DNA of 64,000 nt. It comes from Caulobacteraceae bacterium. GTDB taxonomy: Bacteria > Pseudomonadota > Alphaproteobacteria > Caulobacterales > Caulobacteraceae. The DNA lies in assembly GCA_003164925.1 (NCBI GenBank), contig PLRV01000010.1, forward strand, positions 116,332 through 180,331, in the 5' to 3' direction. Shown here piece by piece: positions 6,636 through 15,193 of the stretch (its first letter is position 1; every line of letters starts with the position of its first letter). The translations under genes were made by a program, and so were the position numbers. The notes under the pieces were generated by a model. The model made no database searches and had not been told where the DNA came from. It was given only the letters and a program-made list of their open reading frames with translations.

Positions 6636-8855
6636 TTAGTACTTGGCGGTGAGGATCACCCCGAAGGTCCGCGGATCACTGAGGCTGGGCTCACCTGCGG
6701 GCGGAGGCATAGAGCCCTGGTAGTCAACGTTCCAGTTGTTCGGAATGAACCGGGTGTCGGCGACATTCCGGACGTAGGCGGTGATCGAGTAGTGGCCCCC
6801 GATCAACAGGGTGGCGTCGAAGTCTCCGATGGCCTCGTCCGGGACATGGACAAAGGGTTCGACGCCTGCCGCCTGCCAAGCTACGGGGATGGACGCGGTG
6901 TCGTGAGCCGTGAAGAAGTGAACGTCGCCGTGCAGCAGCAGAGTGTTGTCGCCGATGGGAATGCGATGGTCATAGGCCACGCTGCCCTGGAACGGGGCTA
7001 CGCCAGGGACGACCTTCGTGGAGAACAGGGTGTTTGGTTGGACGCCAGGTAAGTCGGTCGTGAAGTTGCCATACCGGGCGTTGGTATAGGATCCGTTGGC
7101 GGTGATCGTGCCGTTGGCCCAGGGGCGCGCCACCACTTCCAATTCCGCGCCGTAGGACTTCATGGGCGAGACGAGCGTCGAGAAGGTCGGATACGTCCCA
7201 CCGGGCGTGACGTCTTCCCCGGCGGTCTGGAAGCCGCCATAGTCGTTGAAATAGACGTCGCCGTTCACCTGCAGGTGGTTGTCCAAGAACCGATTCTTCG
7301 AACCGAGCTCATAGGCCGTCAGGGTTTCAGCCTTCAGCGCTTGCACTGTGGGCTGGTTGGTTACGGGCGCCGTGACGATGGTGACGTCACCGGGCGAGGC
7401 GCCGGTGGAGATCATCGCGTACAGCAGATTGCGCGGGGTCAGATCATGCTCCAGCCGCACCTTGTAGGTGAGGTTGCTGAAGTCCCGCGTGCCTTGGCCG
7501 GGGGTCAGCGTCAGGGGCGCGCCGCCGAACGCCCGGTAAGCCTCGGAATTGACAACCTGGGTGTGGTCGTAGCGGAGACCCCCGGTCAGGCGGGTGTCGG
7601 GCGCGAAGGCATAGGTGGCTTCGGCGAAGCCGCCTTCAGCGGTGGTGGATTTAGTCGTGGCCGATTGGAATATGTATCCTGGGAGGAATAAGGGGGGGAC
7701 CGGATTCAGGCTGTACAGGTTGTTCACGTCGCTCAGTTGGTTATCGTAGTATAGGAACCCGGCCTGCCACTTGAGCTTCGCATCGTTGTCGGTGTTGTGG
7801 ATCCGCAGCTCATGGGTCATGAACCAGTCGGTCGGCGTTTGGACCGTCTGGTTGACGTTGAACGCGCCGCGCTGACTAACGACCGCGTTCTGGTGCCAGG
7901 TGCGATAGGCCGGGATGTAGGTGATCGCCACCGGCCCGAGGTTCAGATTGAAGTTACCCCAATACTGATGGAAGTTGTTATTGCCCGTCGGGGATAACGG
8001 CTCCGGGAGGAAAACAAAGGTTGACGGCGAGGCGCCTTGGTTGATCGACACGCCCTCGGAATTGGTTACGTTGTATTGTTGGGCGTAGCCGAGCAGGGCG
8101 GAGAAATTGTCGGTCGGGGTCCACAGCACCTTGACCCTGGCGTCCGCGGAGGCGACGGCGCCCCCGTCGGCCGAATAGTAGCCGTCCCGCTCGTACTCGT
8201 TGCCGGACACCCGCACCGCCAACTTGTCCTGAATGAGCGGGACGTTCACGTCGCCGGTCACGTGACGCAGGTCATAGTTGCCGTATTCCGCGGCGACTTG
8301 GCCGCTGAGCTGCGTGGTGCTGGGATCGTGGGTGTGGATGGCGACCACGCCCGCGGTCGCGCTGCGGCCGTAGAGCGTGCCCTGCGGCCCGCGCAGGACC
8401 TCGACGCGGTCCAGGTCGTAGCCGCCGCCGATGCCGTTGTAGACGTCGTCCACATAGATGGCCGCCGACGCCGCGGTGGTGGTGACGCCGCCGCCGCCGC
8501 CGGTGTTGGACTGCACGCCGCGAATGGTCAGGCCCGTGGCCGGGTTGTCCGTGCCGAGGCCTTGGATGCCCGTGCTCACCCCGTTGGCGGCGCCGCCGAC
8601 CACGCCGGGCACGTCCTCAAGAATGTCGCTGAGCTGGTAGCGGCCTTGGGTGAGCATGTCCGAGCCGGTCCGGACGCTGACCGAAGCGGCCGTCTTCTGG
8701 GCCGTGCTGGTGCGGTGCTCCGCCGTGACCACCACTTCTTGCAGCACTTGAGGCTGAGCCGCCGCCGGGGCGGGCGCGTTCTGGGCGAACGCCGGCTGGA
8801 TCAAGACGGCGCATCCCAGCACCGACGTCGACAATAAAAACTGAATACGATTCAT
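6636..8855 (-). CDS. TonB-dependent outer-membrane receptor
   Basis: 739 residues. A signal peptide (MNRIQFLLSTSVLGCAVLIQ, ending AFAQ) is followed by a TonB-box-like QEVVVTAEHR, a plug domain (ILEDVPGVVGG, LTIRGVQSN, IYVDDVYNG, VEVLRGPQGTLYGRSATAG) and a 22-strand-type barrel. It ends in DPRTFGVILTAKY with a terminal aromatic residue for BAM recognition. It imports a scarce large substrate across the outer membrane using TonB-ExbBD energy; the ligand is unknown. GAGGGGAAG lies six bases before the ATG. Its closest relative in the window is the receptor at 32607-34796, which shares the C-terminal and plug wording. It stands alone on the minus strand between plus-strand secreted-protein genes. 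Confidence 0.92.
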   Translation of the reverse strand: MNRIQFLLSTSVLGCAVLIQPAFAQNAPAPAAAQPQVLQEVVVTAEHRTSTAQKTAASVSVRTGSDMLTQGRYQLSDILEDVPGVVGGAANGVSTGIQGLGTDNPATGLTIRGVQSNTGGGGGVTTTAASAAIYVDDVYNGIGGGYDLDRVEVLRGPQGTLYGRSATAGVVAIHTHDPSTTQLSGQVAAEYGNYDLRHVTGDVNVPLIQDKLAVRVSGNEYERDGYYSADGGAVASADARVKVLWTPTDNFSALLGYAQQYNVTNSEGVSINQGASPSTFVFLPEPLSPTGNNNFHQYWGNFNLNLGPVAITYIPAYRTWHQNAVVSQRGAFNVNQTVQTPTDWFMTHELRIHNTDNDAKLKWQAGFLYYDNQLSDVNNLYSLNPVPPLFLPGYIFQSATTKSTTAEGGFAEATYAFAPDTRLTGGLRYDHTQVVNSEAYRAFGGAPLTLTPGQGTRDFSNLTYKVRLEHDLTPRNLLYAMISTGASPGDVTIVTAPVTNQPTVQALKAETLTAYELGSKNRFLDNHLQVNGDVYFNDYGGFQTAGEDVTPGGTYPTFSTLVSPMKSYGAELEVVARPWANGTITANGSYTNARYGNFTTDLPGVQPNTLFSTKVVPGVAPFQGSVAYDHRIPIGDNTLLLHGDVHFFTAHDTASIPVAWQAAGVEPFVHVPDEAIGDFDATLLIGGHYSITAYVRNVADTRFIPNNWNVDYQGSMPPPAGEPSLSDPRTFGVILTAKY

Positions 8856-9434
8856 TTTACTTCCCCTCTAGGCCTGACGTCAGCCAGGTCAGTTTATGTT
8901 GGCGTTCGGAGGATCACTGAGCCGGTCCGTGAGAGCGCGCACCTCAATTGCTTTGCGCCTCAGGGGTCGCCCGACGTTATTCCCCAGCCTGGTCGCGGCC
9001 TTTGCAAGACCTTGTTATTTCCGTCGTTGAAGACTTCTCGCAAAGGACCAATCGCAAAGGACTCAAGACCATCAACCCCCGATACTAGCAGGGGGCGAAA
9101 GCTAAAATAGCTGCCTTAATCTCGTTCTTCCCCGTCGTCCGTGAAGTACGCCCAAGCCTCTGATCGGCCAACTTCACGGACGACGAAATGGGACCGAACG
9201 CCCCGTCCGTGCGATGAGACCAAAACCCTCCCCTAGCAGGACCCCTGAAGCTGTCTCATTGGCGCTGACGGCAGACAGTCGGGCACATGCAGTTTGAAGA
9301 ATTTCTGCTCGATCTCCTCATTGGTCTCCGCTAGCTGTGTCGGATCGCTCTGGTCCGAACTGGCTAAGGGGATGGCCGCAGCTGGGCGGCCGTCCTGGGA
9401 CCGGGGACGGCCGTGGTTTCAGGGAGTCGTTTTG
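8856..9434. other. 579-bp divergent control region
   Basis: This lies between the minus-strand TonB receptor and the plus-strand secreted-protein pair. It contains no convincing gene. It holds a small palindrome AGCTA-AAA-TAGCT at 9100-9112, C5 and G5 runs that could pair around 9076-9095, and a 15-bp perfect inverted repeat at 9133-9185 described separately. Promoters for both directions must lie here, but I cannot place -35/-10 boxes with confidence. Confidence 0.4.
9133..9185. repeat. 15-bp perfect inverted repeat
   Basis: The arms CGTCGTCCGTGAAGT (9133-9147) and ACTTCACGGACGACG (9171-9185) are exact reverse complements around a 23-base spacer. It sits in the divergent region between a TonB receptor and a secreted-protein operon. 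No T tract follows on either strand, so an operator or a cruciform remnant is more likely than a terminator. Confidence 0.6.
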
Positions 9435-10196
9435 ATGTTCGGTGGAGCCTGGTGGAGAGCCACTGCCGTGGCCGGCGCCTTGTTGGGGGGCGTGGTCCCC
9501 GCGGCGGTGGCGCAGCAGCCGCCCGAGTTCCAAAAACCGGGGCCATGGCCGACCACTCCGCCGCCGGCGGCTGCGGCGAAGTTCGAAGGCGTATGGAAGA
9601 TCGCCAAGCCAACCGACACCCTGAAGCCAGTGTCGGGCGAGGTCCCCTTCACTCCCGAGGGCAAGGCGCGCTACGCCGAGAACGAGAAGCTCAAGGCGCA
9701 AGGCAAGATCGATGACTACGACATCGCCACGTCCCGCTGCTCCACGCCCGGCGTGCCGCGTCTGATGCTGACGCCGCAGCGGTTCGAGCTCTCGATCCTC
9801 AACCATGTGGCCACCTTTGATTTCGAATGGAACCGGGCCGTCCGTCAGATCGACATGCGGGGCTGGACCGTGACGGCGCCCCTGGTTCCCCAAATGAACG
9901 GCCAATCGATTGGGCATTGGGAGGGCGACACCCTGGTGGCCGTGACGACGGGGGTCTCCGAGCGCACGTTGCTGGATGACCTCGTGCCGCACACCGATGC
10001 GATGAAGGTGACCGAGCGCTTCCGGCTGATCGACGCCGACACCCTCGAGGACCGCATCACCATCGAGGACCCGGCCTACTTCACCCGGCCATGGGAAGCG
10101 GTGCTCACCTACAAACGCCAGCCGGCCGCGCTGTTCCCTGAGGATGTCTGTCTCGACCGCCTCGAGGCGAACAAGCCCGCCCTTCCGTCCTCATGA
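9435..10196 (+). CDS. exported protein of the GHWEGDTLVV-motif family
   Basis: 253 residues. Start at ATG 9435, nine bases after AGGGAG; an upstream in-frame extension would bury the signal peptide (MFGGAWWRATAVAGALLGGV, cleavage near VAQQ). A Pro-rich linker leads into KFEGVWKIAKP, a Cys-containing turn (SRCSTPGVPRLMLTP) and the family signature GQSIGHWEGDTLVAVTTGV. Then come VTERFRLIDADTLEDRITIE and YFTRPWEAVLTYKR. The reaction is unknown and the location is predicted periplasmic. The stop codon overlaps the start of the next family member (ATGA), so the two proteins are translationally coupled and probably work together. Confidence 0.75.
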   Translation: MFGGAWWRATAVAGALLGGVVPAAVAQQPPEFQKPGPWPTTPPPAAAAKFEGVWKIAKPTDTLKPVSGEVPFTPEGKARYAENEKLKAQGKIDDYDIATSRCSTPGVPRLMLTPQRFELSILNHVATFDFEWNRAVRQIDMRGWTVTAPLVPQMNGQSIGHWEGDTLVAVTTGVSERTLLDDLVPHTDAMKVTERFRLIDADTLEDRITIEDPAYFTRPWEAVLTYKRQPAALFPEDVCLDRLEANKPALPSS

Positions 10197-11122
10197 GACG
10201 CCCCCTGATTTTGGAGCCAGTCAGCATGATGGCTGATCAAATCGTCGGCGGGGTCGCCCGCCGGCCCAGCCCTTGGGCCCTGCTGGGCGCTGTCGCCCTG
10301 TCCTTGGCCACAAGCGCCGCCCTGGCCCAGGGCCCGCCCCCCGAAGAGCCGCTCACTCCGGCGCAGCAACTGGTCAAGTCAGCGGGACCGTCCCCCGGCG
10401 GGTACTATTACGTCCCCCCGCCGTCCTTGCCCGACGCGCCGATGCCAGGCGCGGACCCGCGGGATATCCAGGGAACCTGGTTCCATAACCAGGGAATGGA
10501 GTTCCGCATCGCGCGGGACATGTTCGGCAATTCGGCGCCCTATACGATGAAGGGCGCGGAGATCGTCGTGCGCCGCTTGAAGGGCGACCGGGCGGGCAAG
10601 CCCTACACCAACCCGTCGGCGAAATGCCGGCCGCCCGGGCCGCAAACGCAGCTCGACCTCAACATGCCCTTCACGGTCTTCCAGTCCAAGGACTGGATCA
10701 GGTTCGTGTTCGAGGAGTTCCACGGGCGCTGGCAAATCATCACCAACCCGGACGCCGTGCCGGCCCCTGCCGAGAAGGCGTACATGGGCCACTCGGTCGG
10801 CCATTGGGATGGCAGCACCCTGGTGGTCGAGACCAAGGACTTCAAGCAGGCCATGTGGCTTGATGTGGAAGGCACGCCGCTATCGGCGAACGGCAAGCTG
10901 ACGCAGCGCATCCGTAAAGTCGACAATGGCGACCGTGAGCCGTACCTCGAGATCATTACGACGATCGACGATCCGGTCTACTACACCAAGCCGTGGTCGG
11001 TGGTGCGCAGCTTCGGCTGGACCCCAAATCTGGCCTACCACAAGGAGTATAACTGCGAAGAGCAGATCGGGGACCGCAGCGTGGATGCCGACGCGGGTCT
11101 TGTGCCAGAGCCCAAAGATTAG
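10193..11122 (+). CDS. exported protein of the GHWEGDTLVV-motif family, paralogue
   Basis: Up to 309 residues. The ATG at 10193 overlaps the preceding stop, but ATG 10226 (MMADQ...) is an equally good start, giving a long n-region before a hydrophobic core ending ATSAALAQG. The mature part has DIQGTWFHNQGMEFRIARDM, a Cys turn (SAKCRPPGPQ), the divergent signature GHSVGHWDGSTLVVETKDF, QRIRKVDNGDREPYLEIITT, DDPVYYTKPWSVVRSFGWTP and a C-terminal Cys (EYNCEEQ). The Asp-to-Ser change inside GDTL sets it apart from its neighbours. Function unknown; it is coupled to the gene before it. Confidence 0.72.
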   Translation: MRRPLILEPVSMMADQIVGGVARRPSPWALLGAVALSLATSAALAQGPPPEEPLTPAQQLVKSAGPSPGGYYYVPPPSLPDAPMPGADPRDIQGTWFHNQGMEFRIARDMFGNSAPYTMKGAEIVVRRLKGDRAGKPYTNPSAKCRPPGPQTQLDLNMPFTVFQSKDWIRFVFEEFHGRWQIITNPDAVPAPAEKAYMGHSVGHWDGSTLVVETKDFKQAMWLDVEGTPLSANGKLTQRIRKVDNGDREPYLEIITTIDDPVYYTKPWSVVRSFGWTPNLAYHKEYNCEEQIGDRSVDADAGLVPEPKD

Positions 11123-11153
11123 AGGGCCGGCCCAAGCTCGCGAAGGAAGCCAC

Positions 11154-11285
11154 ATGCTGAGGTCCGCCCGAAACCTGCTGCTCGCCCTGGCGCTGGGCCT
11201 CCCATCGGCGGCCGCGGCGGGCTCGCCGCGGATCCGGCAGCTCAGCAGCGGAAAACAACCAGGGCCTGCTTCGGTTGCTACTTAG
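11154..11285 (+). pseudogene. truncated secreted protein (signal peptide only)
   Basis: A good ribosome site (GAAGGAAG) and ATG at 11154 open a frame that encodes a textbook signal peptide (MLRSARNLLLALALGLPSAA). It then stops after only 43 codons, overlapping the 3' end of the convergent NTF2-like gene by eight bases. It looks like the third gene of the secreted-protein operon, cut off by a deletion that brought the NTF2-like gene next to it. The lost protein cannot be identified. Confidence 0.5.
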
Positions 11286-11868
11286 CCGCCTTGGGCGACC
11301 CGCCCCAGTGCTCCACGATCTGGCCGTTCTCGACGCGGAAGATGGTTACCGGATTGTAGATGTAGGTCTTGGAGTTATCCGCAGGATCAGGCAGGTGAAT
11401 TTCGAAAACCAGCGCTACATAGTCGCCTTGCGCCACGACCACAGTGGGAATCGCGGAGTTTTTTGGCGGGGTCTCACCGGGTTTGGCCTTGATCACCGGC
11501 GGCGACACGCCGGCCTCGAACGAGTGGATGATCCCTTCTCGGCCCGGTTCGACATTCGGATTATACTGGATGTAGTTGGGCGCAATATAGTGTTCGAAGA
11601 TCTCCCGAACGTGGCCGTAGCGCAGCGCTTTCGCGAAGCCCATTTCGGCTTCCATGACGAGGCGGCGGCTCGCGGCCGACTTTGGGTCCAGATCTTTCGG
11701 GGACTGTTCGATGGCTGCATCCCACTCCTTCTGGTCGGGAAGCGGCGGCAAACTGTCAAGCAGCGCCCAAGTAGCGGCATGGGCAGACTGCCCGGCAAAC
11801 AGTATCAACATGGCCGCCAGCGAGGCGCATGCCAGAGCGTTCTTCTTCGACGGCGGACGCATATGCAT
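11278..11868 (-). CDS. exported NTF2-like (SnoaL-type) protein
   Basis: 196 residues. A signal peptide (positive n-region MHMRPPSKK, hydrophobic core, cleavage near GQSAHAA) precedes a mature domain with EIFEHYIAPNYIQYNPNVEP, a TVVVAQGDYVALVFEI strand pair and the closing VTIFRVENGQIVEHWGG, the usual SnoaL-like end. Paralogous to 3627-4115, but with a ~55-residue N-terminal helical insertion (KDLDPKSAASRRLVMEAEMG). It is probably a periplasmic small-molecule binding or isomerase-like protein. Its 3' end overlaps the truncated secreted-protein gene, and an IS6-type derivative lies 100 bases upstream, so its own promoter is probably between them. Confidence 0.75.
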   Translation of the reverse strand: MHMRPPSKKNALACASLAAMLILFAGQSAHAATWALLDSLPPLPDQKEWDAAIEQSPKDLDPKSAASRRLVMEAEMGFAKALRYGHVREIFEHYIAPNYIQYNPNVEPGREGIIHSFEAGVSPPVIKAKPGETPPKNSAIPTVVVAQGDYVALVFEIHLPDPADNSKTYIYNPVTIFRVENGQIVEHWGGSPKAAK

Positions 11869-11969
11869 ACCTGTTCAATCCCCCCTGTATCAGACTGACG
11901 CTACAACGCGCGTTGCGGCCGCGCCAGGATTAAAACAGTTGCGGTCCAGCACTGACTCCGGGGTGTGAG

Positions 11970-12229
11970 GGTGCTGGCAGTCTGACGATAAGAGGTCTCC
12001 GGTTTGCCCCGTCAGGCCGATTTGGAGGTGCTTTTGGCCCAACGTGGGATCGAGGTCAGCCGGGAGTCGGTGCGCTGCTGGGTGATCAAGTTCGGGCCGT
12101 TGATCGCCGCGAACCTGCGCCGCTTCCGGGCCGAGGTGCATCAGACGTGGGCGGCCGCCGCTGCGGCTGCCTGATCGGAGGGGAGGGGATGGTCTTCCTC
12201 GGGCTCGTACCGGTTAACTTGCCAAAACC
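11970..12229 (+). mobile_element. IS6-family deletion derivative (copy B)
   Basis: A 260-bp copy with the same ends as copy A (left GGTGCTGGCAGTCTGAC, right GTTAACTTGCCAAAACC) and the same Ala-rich junction. Compared with copy A it lacks about 111 bp between two GGCCCAAC direct repeats (6240 and 6351 in copy A), leaving one repeat, as expected from slippage or recombination. Only a stub of the transposase HTH survives. Confidence 0.72.
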
Positions 12230-12455
12230 TGCCGACAGGCTTTGAAGATTACAGCTAATCTCAAGACCGGGACTCGCCGGAAACTGGATAGCGCGGCTGA
12301 GACCATGCAGCGCGGTCGCAACTGCCTCGGCAATTGCGCCAACGCTGGAACAAACTAGGGGCCGTGCCGTTTCTCTCCAGCTCCAAAAGGAGCGCCGAGG
12401 CGCGGGCGGGCTGCGCGACGCATAGCTCGATGGCTATAGCAGGCGAGTATCCGCC

Positions 12456-13187
12456 ATGGTCCAAGCGATCCAATCAGTCGCCGGGCAAGGTGAAGGCGCC
12501 AAAGGCGCGATGCATGCGGGCTCTAGGTCCCCGCAATCCGCGCCGCACACGCCCGACCCTCAGGCTCCTGCAACCGCCGGGAAGATATTCGTCGTGGACG
12601 ACGACTATTTTGTCCGCGAGGGCATCTGCGGCCTGCTTCAGGATGTCGGCCTGGACGTGGAAGCCTTTTCCTCCTGTGAGGATTTCCTCGAGAGCCATCG
12701 ACACGGCCCAAACACCTGTCTTGTGCTCGATGTTCATTTCCCTGGCATGGGTGGATTGGCGTTGCTCCGCCACATGCGTGATGTGGCGGACAGCACGCCG
12801 GTCATCGTCGTCAGCGGCAGCAGCGAAATCAACGAAGCCGTGCGATCGATGAAGAAGGGCGCGCTGGATTTCATCGAAAAGCCGGTCGCGCGCGATCAGC
12901 TGGTCGACAGCGTCATGCGCGCCTTAGCTCTGTCTCGGCGATCACAGGAGATCTCGGTAGCGCGCGACGAAGCCCTCCGCCATCTCCAGGGCCTTACCAG
13001 CCGGCAGAATCAGATCATGGCCCTCGTGCTTTCAGGGCATCCGAGCAAGAACATTGCGGCCGACCTCGGGATCAGCCGACGGACCGTCGAGAACCATCGC
13101 GCGGCGATCATGGATCGGACCGGCGCCCATTCGCTGCCGGAACTCGCCCGGTTGGCCATGTTCGCCCAATGGACGCCCGATCATTGA
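12456..13187 (+). CDS. FixJ/NarL-type response regulator
   Basis: 243 residues. An unusual 40-residue Pro/Gly/Ala-rich N-terminal tail precedes a receiver domain with the acidic pocket VVDDD (residues 46-50), phosphoacceptor Asp92 in LVLDVHFPGMGG, the Ser switch in VIVVSGSS and the Lys in FIEKPV. A LuxR-type HTH follows (LTSRQNQIMALVLSGHPSKN, then IAADLGISRRTVENHRAAIM). It would activate or repress transcription when phosphorylated, but no histidine kinase lies beside it. A shorter start at ATG 12510 is possible. It may control the divergent or downstream redox genes, but nothing in the sequence proves that. Confidence 0.85.
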   Translation: MVQAIQSVAGQGEGAKGAMHAGSRSPQSAPHTPDPQAPATAGKIFVVDDDYFVREGICGLLQDVGLDVEAFSSCEDFLESHRHGPNTCLVLDVHFPGMGGLALLRHMRDVADSTPVIVVSGSSEINEAVRSMKKGALDFIEKPVARDQLVDSVMRALALSRRSQEISVARDEALRHLQGLTSRQNQIMALVLSGHPSKNIAADLGISRRTVENHRAAIMDRTGAHSLPELARLAMFAQWTPDH

Positions 13188-13200
13188 GGTCTGCGTATGA

Positions 13201-13860
13201 TCATGACGCCTTTGGTCCTGTGTTGATCCTCGATGCAGGGGCCGGCGAGGACTGAGCGGAGATCTCTGGTTCTGGCCGATCAATCGTCCCGGATGGCTCA
13301 ACCGTCTCTAGATTCAGCGCCTTTCGGAGGGCGGTGAGCTGGCGCTGCGCGGCGCTGTCCAGCCGCGCCATTTGCTGGTTGCAGGCGTCGAAAATGGCGC
13401 CGCGCTCGGCTTCATCTGCGGCACGGACCGCCGTTTCGAGATTGGCGTAGATTTCCGCTGCGTTGGCCAAAGACACGGGAAACCGTGAAAACTCGACCAT
13501 CGCCGCAGCATCGCTCAGCGACTGGATCGGGAAGGCCGTCAACATCCGCTCGGTCCCAAGAAGCGTGCGACTGGCGGACACCCGGGTGACCCGCCCTCGC
13601 CAGGCATCATCCACAAGAAGGTCGTGAAGATCGTGGATCTGGGTTGACGCGAGAATAGCGAGATTGAGCGCCGCGGTCTTGGTGGCGAGCACCGCTCGGT
13701 CCTCCTTCAAGACCGCCGCCGCCGCCGCGCGCTCTTCGCGACGACGGCTGGCTCGCGACTCGCTGGCGGCTACCCATCCAGAGCCGACAACAGCCGCAAT
13801 GGCGCCCAGGGCTTCCACCCAGGCTGCCGTCTCGGACCAGATTGACCCGTTATTGTACAT
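13201..13860 (-). CDS. single-pass membrane protein, function unknown
   Basis: 219 residues not recognised as any named family. One predicted membrane helix near the N-terminus (WVEALGAIAAVVGSGWVAAS) is followed by a basic, Ala-rich coiled-coil-like segment (SRASRRREERAAAAAVLKED) and a helical cytoplasmic domain. The C-terminal tail is Pro/Glu/Ser-rich. The layout (short outside, one helix, long cytoplasmic helical part) resembles phage- and defence-associated membrane sensors as well as many hypothetical proteins. It is convergent with the FixJ-type regulator (12-base gap) and 59 bases downstream of the old-yellow-enzyme gene on the same strand. Confidence 0.55.
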   Translation of the reverse strand: MYNNGSIWSETAAWVEALGAIAAVVGSGWVAASESRASRRREERAAAAAVLKEDRAVLATKTAALNLAILASTQIHDLHDLLVDDAWRGRVTRVSASRTLLGTERMLTAFPIQSLSDAAAMVEFSRFPVSLANAAEIYANLETAVRAADEAERGAIFDACNQQMARLDSAAQRQLTALRKALNLETVEPSGTIDRPEPEISAQSSPAPASRINTGPKAS

Positions 13861-13919
13861 GCCTGACTCGTTCCCCGCTGCGCCGCCGGTTCAAGGATGA
13901 CCGCCGGCGCCGCTCGCGT

Positions 13920-15068
13920 TCACGCCGCAGTGCTGGCAGCCAGCTTGGCGGATTTTTGAACCTGCTCGAGGGTGGGATAGTCGGTGTATCCATGCGCGCC
14001 GCCGCCATAGAGGGTTGCCGGATCCATCAGTGGGTTCAGCGCCGCGTTCTCCTTCAGCCGTCTCACAAGATCGGAATTGGCGAGGAAGAGGCGGCCAAAC
14101 GAGACCAGATCGGCTTGGCCGCTGGCGACGGCGTTGATCGCCATCTGGCGGTCGTAGCCATTGTTGACCATCCAAATCCCCTCGAAGCGGTCGCGCAGAG
14201 CGGCGTAGTCGAACGGAAGGCTATCCCTGCGCCCACCGGTCTCGCCCTCCACCACATGCATGTAGGCCAGACGAAGGGGACTGAGCCGATCAACCACATG
14301 ATCGAACAGCGGCTGAGGATCACTGTCATGGGAGTCCCCGGCCGTGGAGACGGGCGACAGCCGAACCCCTAGCCGATCCGCCCCGATAGCTTTGGCGCAT
14401 GCTTCCGTGACCTCGAGCAGCAACCGTGCGCGATTTTCGATCGATCCGCCATAGGCGTCGGTCCTGTGATTGGTCCCATTGCGCAGGAAGGCGTCCAGCA
14501 AATAGCCGTGGGCGCCGTGCAACTCCACGCCGTCGAATCCAGCATCGAGGGCTCGCATCGAGGCATGCCGGAAGTCAGCGATGATGCCAGGGATTTCATC
14601 GAGCGCGAGCGCCCGTGGCGTCGAGCAATCGACGAAGCCCTGACCGGCGATGAACGTCTTGGTGTTCGCCCGGATGGCCGACGGACCGACCGGGGCTTGG
14701 CCATCCTTCTGGAAGCTGGTGTGCGAGACCCGACCCGTGTGCCACAGCTGCACGACGATGGTTCCGCCTTCGGCATGGACAGCGTTGGTGACTTTCCGCC
14801 AGCCTTCCACCTGGGCGTCGGAATAGCAGCCCGGCGTCCCGGAATAGCCCTGCGCCTGCGCCGAGATTTGGGTCGCCTCGGCGATAATCAGGCCTGCGGA
14901 GGCGCGCTGGCTATAGTAATCGGCTGCGAAGACGCTGGGTACGAACCCTGGGCCGGCGCGATTACGGGTCAGGGGCGCCATCACGATCCGATTCGACAGC
15001 TGAAAGGCTCCAACTTCCACGCGCTCAAACAGAGCGTTGGCAGAGCGGGGCTGGTAGGTTCGGGACAT
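13920..15068 (-). CDS. old-yellow-enzyme family alkene reductase
   Basis: 382 residues of a complete FMN TIM barrel. It shows the N-terminal RIVMAPLTRNRA, the VVQLWHTGRVSH active-site strand, ELHGAHGYLLDAFLRNGTNH with the paired substrate-binding histidines, DAYGGSIENRARLLLEV, and the phosphate-binding GRLFLANSDLVRRL. The C-terminal YGGGAHGYTDYP is typical of NemA-type enzymes. It reduces activated C=C bonds (enals, enones, maleimides) or nitro compounds with NAD(P)H. ATG 15068 (MSRTYQPRSA) is the conserved start; an upstream extension is not. It is the last enzyme of a minus-strand redox run and 126 bases after the Zn-ADH gene. Confidence 0.9.
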   Translation of the reverse strand: MSRTYQPRSANALFERVEVGAFQLSNRIVMAPLTRNRAGPGFVPSVFAADYYSQRASAGLIIAEATQISAQAQGYSGTPGCYSDAQVEGWRKVTNAVHAEGGTIVVQLWHTGRVSHTSFQKDGQAPVGPSAIRANTKTFIAGQGFVDCSTPRALALDEIPGIIADFRHASMRALDAGFDGVELHGAHGYLLDAFLRNGTNHRTDAYGGSIENRARLLLEVTEACAKAIGADRLGVRLSPVSTAGDSHDSDPQPLFDHVVDRLSPLRLAYMHVVEGETGGRRDSLPFDYAALRDRFEGIWMVNNGYDRQMAINAVASGQADLVSFGRLFLANSDLVRRLKENAALNPLMDPATLYGGGAHGYTDYPTLEQVQKSAKLAASTAA

Positions 15069-15193
15069 GGTCGGTCTCCAGGCCAGTTTGGCCGGTGTCA
15101 TTTGAATGTCGGCGTGCGGGAAGGTCAGCGTCGAAACGTGGTTGGAAAGACGCCCCCCGGCTGCAGGATGCGGCCGGCTGGGCGCATCCTCAG

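Noticed and set aside
8037-8837. Long open frames antisense to TonB receptors and other GC-rich genes (also near 18018-19511, 40949-42337 and 54404-56185)
   Set aside because: These are mirror frames caused by high GC3 codon use; their products are Gly/Arg/His/Asp/Val-rich without recognisable domains.
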